A stretch of DNA of 23,915 nucleotides from Prevotella sp. UBA1395 (GTDB lineage Bacteria > Bacteroidota > Bacteroidia > Bacteroidales > Bacteroidaceae): positions 1 through 23,915 of the forward strand of contig DBQL01000114.1 in the NCBI GenBank assembly GCA_002305235.1, given 5' to 3'. The notes below the pieces were generated by a model. It made no database searches and was not told where the DNA came from. It was given only the letters and a program-made list of their open reading frames with translations. Positions 7,178 to 14,917 of the stretch are shown here, piece after piece. The first letter of the stretch is position 1. The number at the start of each line of letters is the position of its first letter. Both the position numbers and the translations under genes were made by a program.

Positions 7178-8899
7178 ATGGCAAATTACTATACAGACCA
7201 TCCCGAGATAGGATTCCATCTCGAACATCCTTTGATGAGAAGGATTGTGGAACTCAAGGAACGCAACTTTGCGGATAAAGACCAGTTTGATGACGCCCCG
7301 GTCAACTACGAGGATGCCATCGAAAACTACAAGCGACTGCTCGAAATCACGGGTGACGTCACAGCCAACATCATCGAGCCCAACTCAGAGAGCGTAGACC
7401 TCGAAGGCCCGCATCTCGAAAACGGGCGGATGATTTATGCCAGCAAGACCGTCGAGAATATTGAGGCCACCCGTCAAGCCGGTCTATGGGGTGTCTCGAT
7501 GCCCCGTCGCTTTGGCGGCCTCAACATTCCCATCACGGTATTTTCCATGCTGTCCGAGTTGGTGTCTACTGCCGACTCCGGCTTCCAAAATATATGGAGT
7601 CTTCAGAGTTGCATCGACACCTTGTATGAGTTTGGCTCCGAGGAGCAGAAGCAAAAATATATTCCCCGCATCTCTGCCGGTGAGACCATGTCAATGGATT
7701 TGACCGAACCGGATGCCGGTTCCGACCTTCAGCGCGTGATGTTGAAAGCCACTCAGGATGAGGACGGCACTTGGCGACTCAACGGCGTGAAGCGTTTCAT
7801 CACCAATGGCGACTCCGACATCCACCTCGTCTTGGCCCGCTCAGAGGCCGGCTCACGCGACGGACGCGGACTGTCGATGTTCATCTACGATAAGCGCGAC
7901 GGCGGTGTAACTGTGCGACACATAGAGCATAAATTGGGTATTCACGGCAGTCCGACCTGCGAGCTGGTCTACAAGAATGCCAAAGCCGAACTCTGTGGCG
8001 ACCGTCGCATGGGACTTATCAAGTATGTGATGAGCCTCATGAATGGTGCCCGACTGGGCATTGCCGCGCAGTGTGTGGGTCTCGGGCAAGAGGCTTACAA
8101 CCAAGCGGTAGACTATGCCAAAGCCCGTGCGCAGTTTGGAAAGAAGATCATGGAGTTCCCCGCGGTCTATGACATGCTCTCTCGCATGAAGGCCAAGCTC
8201 GACGCAAGCCGCGCAATACTCTATCAAACCTCCCGGTACGTAGACATCTACAAAACGCTCGAAGACATCTCGCATGAGCGAAAGCTCACCCCCGAGGAGC
8301 GCACCGAGATGAAGACCTACACCCGTTTGGCCGATGCCTTCACTCCTTTAAGCAAGGGTATGGCCTCGGAGTATGCCAACCAGAATGCCTACGACTGCAT
8401 CTCGGTGCACGGTGGCTCGGGCTTCATCATGGAATATAAGTGTCAAAGACTTTATCGCGATGCCCGCATTTTCTCGATCTACGAGGGCACCACACAGTTG
8501 CAGGTGGTGGCTGCCATTCGTTACATCACCAACGGCACCTATCTGAACATCATCAAGGAGATGCTCCAAGAGGAGGTTTCGGCCGAGATGAAACCCTTGC
8601 AAGAACGCATGGCCAAGTGCGTGGCACTCTATGAGGAAGCCGTCGAGAAGGTGAAGGCCGACGACAATCAGGAAGAACTCGACTTCCTCGGGCGTCGTCT
8701 CTACAACATGACGGGCGACATCGTGATGGCACTGCTACTCATCAACGATGCCTCCAAGGCTCCCGAGCTTTATGCCAAGAGTGCCAAGGTCTATGCCCGG
8801 CTGGCTGAAGAGGAGATTGTGGGACACGCTGCCTTCATCAAGAACTTTACCGCCGACGACCTGAAAGAATGCCGCATGATGGAAGAACAGGAAGCATAA
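7178..8899 (+). CDS. Acyl-CoA dehydrogenase, long form with C-terminal extension
   Basis: FAD enzyme that interconverts acyl-CoA and 2-enoyl-CoA with ETF as electron partner; the adjacent etfBA genes supply that partner. It has 573 residues against about 380 for butyryl-CoA dehydrogenase. Family blocks: GLWGVSMPRRFGG (102-114), MDLTEPDAGSD (173-183), LNGVKRFITNGD (201-212), ARAQFGKKI (316-324), VHGGSGFIMEY (410-420) and YRDARIFSIYEGT (426-438). Glu436 is the expected catalytic base. The extra residues are an N-terminal stretch of about 40 and a helical C-terminal tail (about 460-573). Substrate chain length is not evident. No exact TAnnTTTG box was found in the 191-bp upstream gap, which suggests read-through from etfA. 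A strong terminator follows the stop. Confidence 0.93.
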   Translation: MANYYTDHPEIGFHLEHPLMRRIVELKERNFADKDQFDDAPVNYEDAIENYKRLLEITGDVTANIIEPNSESVDLEGPHLENGRMIYASKTVENIEATRQAGLWGVSMPRRFGGLNIPITVFSMLSELVSTADSGFQNIWSLQSCIDTLYEFGSEEQKQKYIPRISAGETMSMDLTEPDAGSDLQRVMLKATQDEDGTWRLNGVKRFITNGDSDIHLVLARSEAGSRDGRGLSMFIYDKRDGGVTVRHIEHKLGIHGSPTCELVYKNAKAELCGDRRMGLIKYVMSLMNGARLGIAAQCVGLGQEAYNQAVDYAKARAQFGKKIMEFPAVYDMLSRMKAKLDASRAILYQTSRYVDIYKTLEDISHERKLTPEERTEMKTYTRLADAFTPLSKGMASEYANQNAYDCISVHGGSGFIMEYKCQRLYRDARIFSIYEGTTQLQVVAAIRYITNGTYLNIIKEMLQEEVSAEMKPLQERMAKCVALYEEAVEKVKADDNQEELDFLGRRLYNMTGDIVMALLLINDASKAPELYAKSAKVYARLAEEEIVGHAAFIKNFTADDLKECRMMEEQEA

Positions 8900-8920
8900 T
8901 CCTGTCTATCATCCACCATC

Positions 8921-8955
8921 GACCTCACTCGCGATGATCGCGGGCGAGGTCTTTT
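8921..8955 (+). terminator. Intrinsic terminator of the etfBA-acyl-CoA dehydrogenase operon
   Basis: A 14-position stem (8921-8934 with 8938-8951) begins GACCTC/GAGGTC and ends CGCGA/TCGCG around a TGA loop. It has a single A-C mismatch and one wobble pair, and is followed by TTTT. It lies 22 nt after the acyl-CoA dehydrogenase stop. Confidence 0.85.
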
Positions 8956-9012
8956 CTATACATCATCATTTCATCCCACCCTCACCACAGTAAGGGTATA
9001 ACTTTTTGGATT

Positions 9013-10239
9013 ATGAAATCATTACGAGAGATCTACCGAATAGGTAAGGGTCCATCTTCCAGCCACACGATGGGCCCCCAAAAGGCTGCCATCATCTACA
9101 AAGCCAAGCATCCCGATGCCAAGAGCTTCAGGGTCATACTCTATGGCAGCCTTGCTGCCACGGGCAAGGGACACATGACCGACACTGCCATCACCGATAT
9201 CCTGTCTTCCGTGGCACCGGTAGAAATCGTGTGGAGATCAGACCTGTTCCTTGACTATCATCCCAACGCCATGCTCTTCGAAACCGACAAGGGCGAACCG
9301 TGGACAGTATACAGTGTCGGTGGCGGAGCACTCTCCGAAGGTCCTCAAACCACCGACCTGCTGCCGGTGGGCGATGATATTTACGACCTCACCCATCTCG
9401 TAGACATCAAGCATTGGTGCGACAACAACGGCCGTACCTACTGGGAATACGTGGCCAAATGTGAAGATCCGTCCATCTGGGACTACCTGCAAACCGTGTG
9501 GGAAGCCATGCAGGCTGCCGTGGAGCGCGGTATCGACGGCGACGGGGTGCTTCCCGGTCCGCTCAACCTTCAGCGCAAAGCCTCTACCTATTATATCAAG
9601 GCCAAAGGCTATAAGCAGAGCCTTCAGACGCGTGCCTTGGTCTATGCTTACGCCCTTGCGGTGAGCGAGGAGAATGCCTCCGGTGGCACTATTGTCACGG
9701 CACCCACCTGTGGGGCATGCGGGGTCATCCCCGCCGTGCTCTACCATCTCTCTCGCGGACATAATTTCTCCGACCGGAAGATCCTGCATGCGCTTGCCAC
9801 GGCAGGACTCATCGGCAATATTGTCAAAGAGAACGCCTCTATCTCCGGGGCCGACGTGGGTTGTCAGGGCGAAGTGGGGGTGGCTTGCGCAATGGCCTCT
9901 GCCGCCGCATGCCAACTCTTTGGGGGCAGCCCGTCGCAGATAGAATATGCTGCCGAGATGGGACTTGAGCACCATTTGGGCATGACCTGCGACCCTGTCT
10001 GCGGACTGGTACAGATTCCTTGCATCGAGCGCAACGCCTTTGCGGCTACCCGGGCCTTAGACTCCAACCTCTATGCGTCGTTCAGCGACGGCAAGCATCG
10101 GGTGAGTTTCGACCGTGTGGTGGAAGTGATGAAGCAGACCGGACACGACCTTCCCTCGCTCTATAAGGAGACTTCCGAGGGCGGACTGGCCAAAAGCCTC
10201 TCCAATCTTGGCAATCCCGACCATACCAACCAATGCTAA
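9013..10239 (+). CDS. sdaA: L-serine dehydratase (single-chain, 4Fe-4S)
   Basis: Deaminates L-serine to pyruvate and ammonia with an oxygen-sensitive 4Fe-4S cluster. It has 408 residues with the beta-type domain first (about 1-150; SSSHTMGP at 15-22) and the alpha-type catalytic domain second (about 165-400). Candidate cluster cysteines are in TCGACG (Cys233, Cys236), CQGEVG (Cys284) and CDPVCG (Cys326, Cys330). The last residue, Cys408, is a C-terminal cysteine like the one in the Legionella enzyme, where the tail cysteine occupies the open iron site as a built-in inhibitor. The gene follows the acyl-CoA dehydrogenase terminator. A weak box, TAACTTTTTG (8999-9008), four bases before the ATG is two Ts longer than consensus, so the promoter is uncertain. 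It is probably transcribed with the lipoprotein gene 21 bp downstream. Confidence 0.95.
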   Translation: MKSLREIYRIGKGPSSSHTMGPQKAAIIYKAKHPDAKSFRVILYGSLAATGKGHMTDTAITDILSSVAPVEIVWRSDLFLDYHPNAMLFETDKGEPWTVYSVGGGALSEGPQTTDLLPVGDDIYDLTHLVDIKHWCDNNGRTYWEYVAKCEDPSIWDYLQTVWEAMQAAVERGIDGDGVLPGPLNLQRKASTYYIKAKGYKQSLQTRALVYAYALAVSEENASGGTIVTAPTCGACGVIPAVLYHLSRGHNFSDRKILHALATAGLIGNIVKENASISGADVGCQGEVGVACAMASAAACQLFGGSPSQIEYAAEMGLEHHLGMTCDPVCGLVQIPCIERNAFAATRALDSNLYASFSDGKHRVSFDRVVEVMKQTGHDLPSLYKETSEGGLAKSLSNLGNPDHTNQC

Positions 10240-10260
10240 CCCTCTACTCCCCACATCGTG

Positions 10261-10659
10261 ATGAAACGTCTTTTTCTTGCGATTGCCGCCATCGTGTGTG
10301 CGATGTTCTTCTCCACCTCCTGCCGCATGGCGCCGAGCCGCGACCTCGGCGACACGGTGTCGGCCAAGGTTTTTGAACCCATAGACACCACCGGCCGGGC
10401 CGCATTGGCCAAGAAACCCGGCAAGGCCACTGTCAAAGACAGCAGCGGAGTGTATTTTATCGGTGAGGGGTCCACGCCCACCCGCGTACAGCTCGTGAGC
10501 TACCCCAGCCGCCGTGACACCGCCATCTATACCAAGGGCAAGCACATCCGCGTCACGGGCAATGCCGACTATGGGCACGTGGTGCGGGCCAAGCTATGGA
10601 TTTCAGACCGTGGCGACACGCTCGTCACTCGCTTGGAGGAGTATCAACTCACCAAATAG
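10261..10659 (+). CDS. Small predicted lipoprotein, function unknown
   Basis: I do not recognise a family. The 132-residue product begins MKRLFLAIAAIVCAMFF, a signal peptide ending in STSC; Cys21 is the likely lipidated residue, although the lipobox lacks Leu at -3. After a polar linker (about 22-60), the rest looks like a small beta-rich domain (GVYFIGEG, RVQLVSYP, KHIRVTGNADYGHVVRAKLWISDRGDTL). A GTG one codon upstream (10258) is a possible alternative start; the ATG is preferred. Only 21 bp separate it from sdaA on the same strand, and a terminator follows, so it is probably the last gene of that transcript. A functional link to serine breakdown is not implied. Confidence 0.75.
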   Translation: MKRLFLAIAAIVCAMFFSTSCRMAPSRDLGDTVSAKVFEPIDTTGRAALAKKPGKATVKDSSGVYFIGEGSTPTRVQLVSYPSRRDTAIYTKGKHIRVTGNADYGHVVRAKLWISDRGDTLVTRLEEYQLTK

Positions 10660-10703
10660 CCCACCCCGCAACGCCTCAAATCTTTCGAGACATTATCCTC
10701 ATC

Positions 10704-10738
10704 AAAAAAAGAGATACGGCCCTCCGCATCTCTTTTTT
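10704..10738. terminator. Bidirectional intrinsic terminator
   Basis: AAAAAAGAGAT (10705-10715) pairs with ATCTCTTTTTT (10728-10738). One A-C mismatch then precedes CGG/CCG around a CCCT loop. The A-tract on one side and the T-tract on the other make it work in both directions. It closes the sdaA-lipoprotein transcript (plus) and the helicase transcript (minus), whose stop lies about 57 bp away. Confidence 0.8.
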
Positions 10739-10794
10739 GTTTTTTCAACCATCATCTATCACCTGAAAACATCATCACGACCACCTGTCCTTGC

Positions 10795-13026
10795 TCAAAT
10801 ACTGCGCAAGATGAAGTAAATCTCCTCCTTGGAGATGTCTGCCCGGCATATCCGTTTCACCTCATCGGCGGTGGGATGCTCGGGCAGCTGGGCCAAGGCA
10901 TGCCGAATGGCCTTCACCTTGGAGGCATCAATCACCTTGTCTGCCGACAGTTTGCCATCGTGGATAAACCGTGCCAAATGGCCGTAGATGGTGCTGAGTG
11001 CCAATCCCCGCTCTTGGGCAATATCCTCCGGGCGCTTGCCCGAGAGCAGCATGTCCAACGAAGTCTGATAGGTTGCACCCTTGGGTGCCTTGGGTTGGCG
11101 TGGCTTGCGCTCACGCTTACGACTTTGTTCCGCATCATCAAAGGGCGACTCTTCGCCCGATCGCTGCCGCCGTGGCCTCACCCTCCTGCTGTCGGGCAAT
11201 ACCACATCCATCGCGTCGAGCATGGTTTCCTGCTTGGCCAGCATATATGTCGACACCTCAAACCGCTCTTCTTCCATTCGTCTCAACAACTTGTCCTTGG
11301 CCAGATAGAGCAGCCACAGCTCCTTGAAGCGCTCTTCCATCAGCGTCATGGCTTTCTTGTTCGCGCTTTGGGCCGCCTTGGTCAGCTCGAGCGCGTGCCC
11401 CATCTCCTGTTCCAACGTTTCCAAGAAATAGGCCGAACTGCGCTTCACACGTTCAAGAAATCCGTCTTCGTGCAGCCCGTCGGAAGTCTGTGTGCGGATG
11501 AGCGCCTGCCATTTGTGCGCCACATCCATCACCTTGCCCTGCAGGGTTTGCACCAGCGCACCGTGATAAGTCGTCAGCTTGGGCTGCGCATGAAAATATT
11601 CCAGCAGCGTGCGGTACACCATCTGCTCGGCAGCGAAGAGCGCGGTGAAGTCGAACAGGTCGAGCAGCTGCACCCTGAAATAATCCTCCTTCAGTCCGGG
11701 CAACTCGTTGATGCTCTTCCGGGCAGCCTCTTGCTGCCCCGAGATATACTCCATCACCCTTCCGTCATTGATAATGCTCTGCCCGCCAATGGGTGTGGCA
11801 AGCACCAGTCCCTCAAGACTCTTGCACCGGCTCAGCGCCACATACACCTGTCCGGAGGCAAACGCCTGTCCGGCATCGATGATCGCCCGCTCAAACGTCA
11901 AACCCTGACTCTTGTGTATCGTGATGGCCCATGCCAGCCGCAGCGGATACTGCCTGAACACGCCTTGCACCTGCGGCTCGATGACACGCGTGCGCTCATT
12001 GATGACATATTTGGTGTTTTCCCATTCCTGTGGCTCCACGCCGATAGGCTCCTTGTCACCCGGACATCTCACTTCGATGTGTTCCTCGTCGAGTGCCACC
12101 ACATGCCCGATGCGCCCGTTGTAATACTGATGTTTGCCCGAGGCGTCGTTCTTCACAAACATCACCTGCGCGCCGACCTTCAACTCAAGCGCCACCTCCA
12201 CGGGGTAATTGTATTCGGGAAAGGTGCCCTCTATCTCCGCGCGGTAGACAAACCGTCGGCCGGGCAACTTGCCGAGCTCTCGCTCATTATAGCTGTCGGC
12301 CATACGGTTGTGCGTGGTGAGCCTGATATATCCTTCCTCGGCCTTGGGAATGAACGCCGGTCTGTACCTCTCGTTGAGGCGGGCGAGGTCTGCGGCCGAG
12401 GCATTGCCGTCCCTGATATGGTTCAGTATCTCGATAAACGCGTGGTCTTGCTGCCTGTACACATGCGTGAGCTGTATGGTCACATAGCTGATCTGGCGCA
12501 AAGCCTTGCTACCGAAGAAGTAGGGCGTGTCGTAATGGCTCCGCAGAAACTCCTCGTCCTGTGCCGTCATCACCGGCGTGAGTTGCTGCAGGTCACCGAT
12601 CATCAGCAGTTGTACGCCTCCAAACGGGCGGCTCGCGTCACGGTATCGACGCAGCACGCTGTCGATAGCGTCCAACAAATCGCTGCGCACCATGGATATC
12701 TCGTCGATCACGAGCATATCCAATGTGCGGATGATGCGCCGTTTCTCCTTGCCGAAATCATATCGGTCTTTAAACGACGTGCCGGGAATGTAGGGCGACA
12801 GTGGCAACTGAAAGAACGAGTGTATGGTCATGCCGCCGGCATTGATAGCCGCCACGCCGGTGGGAGCCACCACGACCATACGCTTCGAGGAGTGTTCCCT
12901 CACCGCCTTGAGAAACGTGGTCTTGCCCGTACCGGCCTTTCCCGTGAGGAAAATGCTTGTGCCGGTGTGCTCCACAAAGTCCCATGCCAACCTCAGTTCC
13001 GTGTTTTGTTCCATTCTGTTTGCCAT
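10795..13026 (-). CDS. Pif1/RecD-like superfamily 1 helicase with C-terminal helix-turn-helix
   Basis: ATP-dependent DNA helicase, 743 residues. Motifs in order: Walker A GKAGTGKT (29-36), Walker B LVIDEIS (105-111), motif III GDLQQLTP (144-151), TIHKSQGLTF (369-378) and VYVALSRCKSLEGL (394-407), the last two typical of Pif1/TraA/RecD helicases. The C-terminus has a basic linker (RVRPRRQRS, RKRERKPRQPKAPKG) and then a helix-turn-helix domain (SLDMLLSGKRPEDIAQERGL, then STIYGHLARF). This matches the HTH-type module found at the end of several bacterial RecQ and Pif1-like helicases, probably a DNA-binding domain. The start at 13026 (or 13014) lies downstream of a TAnnTTTG box; the longer frame to 13218 runs back over that box and into comEC. 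Probable role: genome maintenance, such as resolving G-quadruplexes or stalled forks; inferred from family only. Confidence 0.93.
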   Translation of the reverse strand: MANRMEQNTELRLAWDFVEHTGTSIFLTGKAGTGKTTFLKAVREHSSKRMVVVAPTGVAAINAGGMTIHSFFQLPLSPYIPGTSFKDRYDFGKEKRRIIRTLDMLVIDEISMVRSDLLDAIDSVLRRYRDASRPFGGVQLLMIGDLQQLTPVMTAQDEEFLRSHYDTPYFFGSKALRQISYVTIQLTHVYRQQDHAFIEILNHIRDGNASAADLARLNERYRPAFIPKAEEGYIRLTTHNRMADSYNERELGKLPGRRFVYRAEIEGTFPEYNYPVEVALELKVGAQVMFVKNDASGKHQYYNGRIGHVVALDEEHIEVRCPGDKEPIGVEPQEWENTKYVINERTRVIEPQVQGVFRQYPLRLAWAITIHKSQGLTFERAIIDAGQAFASGQVYVALSRCKSLEGLVLATPIGGQSIINDGRVMEYISGQQEAARKSINELPGLKEDYFRVQLLDLFDFTALFAAEQMVYRTLLEYFHAQPKLTTYHGALVQTLQGKVMDVAHKWQALIRTQTSDGLHEDGFLERVKRSSAYFLETLEQEMGHALELTKAAQSANKKAMTLMEERFKELWLLYLAKDKLLRRMEEERFEVSTYMLAKQETMLDAMDVVLPDSRRVRPRRQRSGEESPFDDAEQSRKRERKPRQPKAPKGATYQTSLDMLLSGKRPEDIAQERGLALSTIYGHLARFIHDGKLSADKVIDASKVKAIRHALAQLPEHPTADEVKRICRADISKEEIYFILRSI

Positions 13027-13033
13027 TTGCTGA

Positions 13034-13052
13034 GTGACCCGACGTGGGTCAC
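13034..13052 (-). promoter_or_regulatory. Perfect 7-bp inverted repeat in the helicase leader
   Basis: GTGACCC-N5-GGGTCAC lies between the -7 box at 13062-13069 and the helicase ATG at 13026, ending 7 nt before it. In the mRNA it would form a stem-loop over the start region; in DNA it could be a repressor operator. No other copy is apparent in the window. Confidence 0.4.
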
Positions 13053-13061
13053 CCGTTTCCA

Positions 13062-13069
13062 CAAAGTTA
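13062..13069 (-). promoter_or_regulatory. -7 promoter box for the helicase gene
   Basis: TAACTTTG on the minus strand fits TAnnTTTG and lies 35 bp upstream of the helicase ATG. No clear TTTG is present at the -33 position. Confidence 0.5.
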
Positions 13070-13156
13070 GCGATTTTCGGCGAGCTATTCACGGTTTTCC
13101 TCCAAAAAAAAATCCCACTTTCTGTGCCTCTCGCCATCAAAACCCGGGCACAGGAG

Positions 13157-13187
13157 TTGGAACATACGGCAGAAAAGCCTATTTTTG
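13157..13187 (+). promoter_or_regulatory. Promoter for comEC, very close to its start codon
   Basis: TTGG (13157-13160), a 19-bp spacer and TATTTTTG (13180-13187) match the Bacteroidota consensus with one mismatch in the -33 element. The -7 box ends four bases before the comEC ATG, so the transcript would start at or next to that ATG, giving a leaderless or nearly leaderless mRNA. Confidence 0.5.
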
Positions 13188-13191
13188 CGGC

Positions 13192-14754
13192 ATGAACCTT
13201 CAACAATCTGTCAATCACCTGCCTTTGCTGCGCACCGCCCTGACGCTCATCGCGGGCATCATGGCCGGCGAGGCGTGGGGTGAGCTGCTGCCGCTATGGG
13301 CATGGCTCGGCCTTGCGGGCATGGCCATCGTGGCAGCAACAGTCATCGGCAAACACCGGGAATGGCAGCAAGGAGCCTGCATCCTCGTGTGCACCGCGTT
13401 TCTCGGCGTGGCACTGATGACACACGCGAACCGCCGCAGCCGTCCGGTGTCCACCGCGGGCGATGTCGATTATTCCGCGGTGGTGATGAGCGAGCCGGTG
13501 GTCAGGGGGCGTACGGTGCAGTGCGACCTCACGATTCTTGGCCTCAATGGCAGCCCCCTGCGTCGCCCCCTGTCTGTCAAGGCGGCCATCCTGCGCGATA
13601 CCGCGCACCCCCGTAGGCCACAGCTTCACCTTGGCGACGGCCTGCGGGCACGGTCGACACTTCATGTTCCGCAGACCTACCATACCGACAGCCATTTCGA
13701 CTATGCGCGATGGCTGCGTGTTCACGGCTTCCGCGCGCGCACGTTCATCCATGATCTCCACTGGCAACCGGCGGCCGTCGACCGCTCTCGCCTGCCGGCT
13801 TTCGACCGCCTGCGGCTGCGGGCGATGCGTCTGCGGCAGCGGGTCCTCGCACAATATCAGGGCATCGGACTCGACGATCAGCAGTTGGCCATCGTCGCCG
13901 CCATGACCTTGGGCGACCGGTCGCTGGTGAGCCGTGCCACCAAGGAGCTGTATTCCGTCTCGGGCGCAAGCCACATCCTCGCCCTTTCCGGGCTTCATCT
14001 CGGCATCATTTACGGCCTGCTCACCCTGTTCTTCGGCCTTGGCCATCGGCGGCTGTGGCTCTCGCAAATAATCATCATGGCGACAATATGGGCCTACGTG
14101 TTGTTGGTCGGACTGCCGCCAAGCGCCATCCGCTCGGCCACCATGCTCACCGTCTGCGCCCTTTGCATCGTGGTGGGTCGGCAACCGGTATCGGTCAACA
14201 CGCTATCGCTTGCCGCCCTCGTGATGCTGGCCACCCATCCCCCATTGCTCTATGATGTTGGCTTCCGGATGTCGTTCATGGCTGTGCTCGCCATCTTGGT
14301 CTATTATGTCCCGATTGCCCGTTTGCTCACACTGCGAAACCCACTCGCCCGAACCATCTGGCAGATGGCCGTGGTGTCGGTTGCGGCACAGATCGGTACG
14401 GCACCGCTCGTGATCTACTATTTCGGAAGATTCTCCTGCTACTTCCTTCTCACCAATTTTGTGGTCATTCCCGCAGCCGTCTGCATTCTCTACGGCACGG
14501 TGATGGTGCTGTTGACCGCTCCTGTTCCCTTGGCGCAAAAGCTGCTGGCCGGCATGCTTGTCCGCCTCGTCACGCTGCTCAACGCGTCGCTTGCCGCCTT
14601 CGCCCGTCTGCCTTGGGCGAGCATCGAGGGCATACGCCTCAGCGCGACACAGCTCTGTCTCCTTTACGTCATCATCGGCTCGGTGTCGGTCATCATCTTC
14701 TATGGTTGGAAAATACGGTCTCAAAAGCGTCTCGAGGCGTTCTATCGGCAATGA
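13192..14754 (+). CDS. comEC: ComEC/Rec2-family DNA-uptake channel, without metallo-beta-lactamase domain
   Basis: Inner-membrane protein of the family that passes single-stranded DNA into the cytoplasm during transformation. It has 520 residues. The N-terminal part has two or three membrane helices and a soluble OB-like region (DUF4131 type; VVMSEPVVRGRTVQCDL). The competence domain follows, with the hallmark MTLGDRSLVS, SGASHILALSGLHLGI and LPPSAIRSATMLTVC, then several helices including FGRFSCYFLLTNFVVIPAA. It ends in VIIFYGWKIRSQ and lacks the C-terminal metallo-beta-lactamase domain of Bacillus-type proteins; no sequence for one follows. This short form is usual in Bacteroidales as far as I know. 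The start is fixed by MNLQQSVNHLPLLRTALTLI, a normal family N-terminus. A reading frame continues upstream antisense to the helicase but is not part of this gene. Confidence 0.9.
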   Translation: MNLQQSVNHLPLLRTALTLIAGIMAGEAWGELLPLWAWLGLAGMAIVAATVIGKHREWQQGACILVCTAFLGVALMTHANRRSRPVSTAGDVDYSAVVMSEPVVRGRTVQCDLTILGLNGSPLRRPLSVKAAILRDTAHPRRPQLHLGDGLRARSTLHVPQTYHTDSHFDYARWLRVHGFRARTFIHDLHWQPAAVDRSRLPAFDRLRLRAMRLRQRVLAQYQGIGLDDQQLAIVAAMTLGDRSLVSRATKELYSVSGASHILALSGLHLGIIYGLLTLFFGLGHRRLWLSQIIIMATIWAYVLLVGLPPSAIRSATMLTVCALCIVVGRQPVSVNTLSLAALVMLATHPPLLYDVGFRMSFMAVLAILVYYVPIARLLTLRNPLARTIWQMAVVSVAAQIGTAPLVIYYFGRFSCYFLLTNFVVIPAAVCILYGTVMVLLTAPVPLAQKLLAGMLVRLVTLLNASLAAFARLPWASIEGIRLSATQLCLLYVIIGSVSVIIFYGWKIRSQKRLEAFYRQ

Positions 14755-14838
14755 AAAACGACGCCCGACGATTGGCAAACAGCATCAAGGCCGCATGCCG
14801 ATGCACGGAGTATCGTAGGGCATGTCACCGCATAAAAC

Positions 14839-14886
14839 AAAAAAAATGTCTTCGCATGCCCGTAATCACGGGAGAATGCGAAGACA
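14839..14886 (-). terminator. Intrinsic terminator of the PH-protein/dacB/mscS cluster
   Basis: On the minus strand TGTCTTCGCAT (14886-14876) pairs perfectly with ATGCGAAGACA (14857-14847), an 11-bp stem. An inner CCCGT/ACGGG stem has an AATC-type loop. Eight Ts follow (14846-14839). It lies about 30 nt after the MscS stop. No T-run follows on the plus strand, so it is not an obvious comEC terminator. Confidence 0.85.
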
Positions 14887-14917
14887 ATGTCATAACCATC
14901 CGGCATGCCCGGAGGCC

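Noticed and set aside
10876..13191. Open frame of about 770 codons antisense to the helicase, continuous with comEC.
   Set aside because: Its translation has no recognisable domain, and the opposite strand encodes a full helicase with all motifs in order. The ComEC family N-terminus begins at 13192, directly after a promoter box. It is a shadow of GC-rich coding DNA.
13192..14754. comEC as a truncated pseudogene because the metallo-beta-lactamase domain is missing.
   Set aside because: The competence domain is complete, the end is clean, no remnant of the missing domain follows, and short ComEC forms are common in Bacteroidales.
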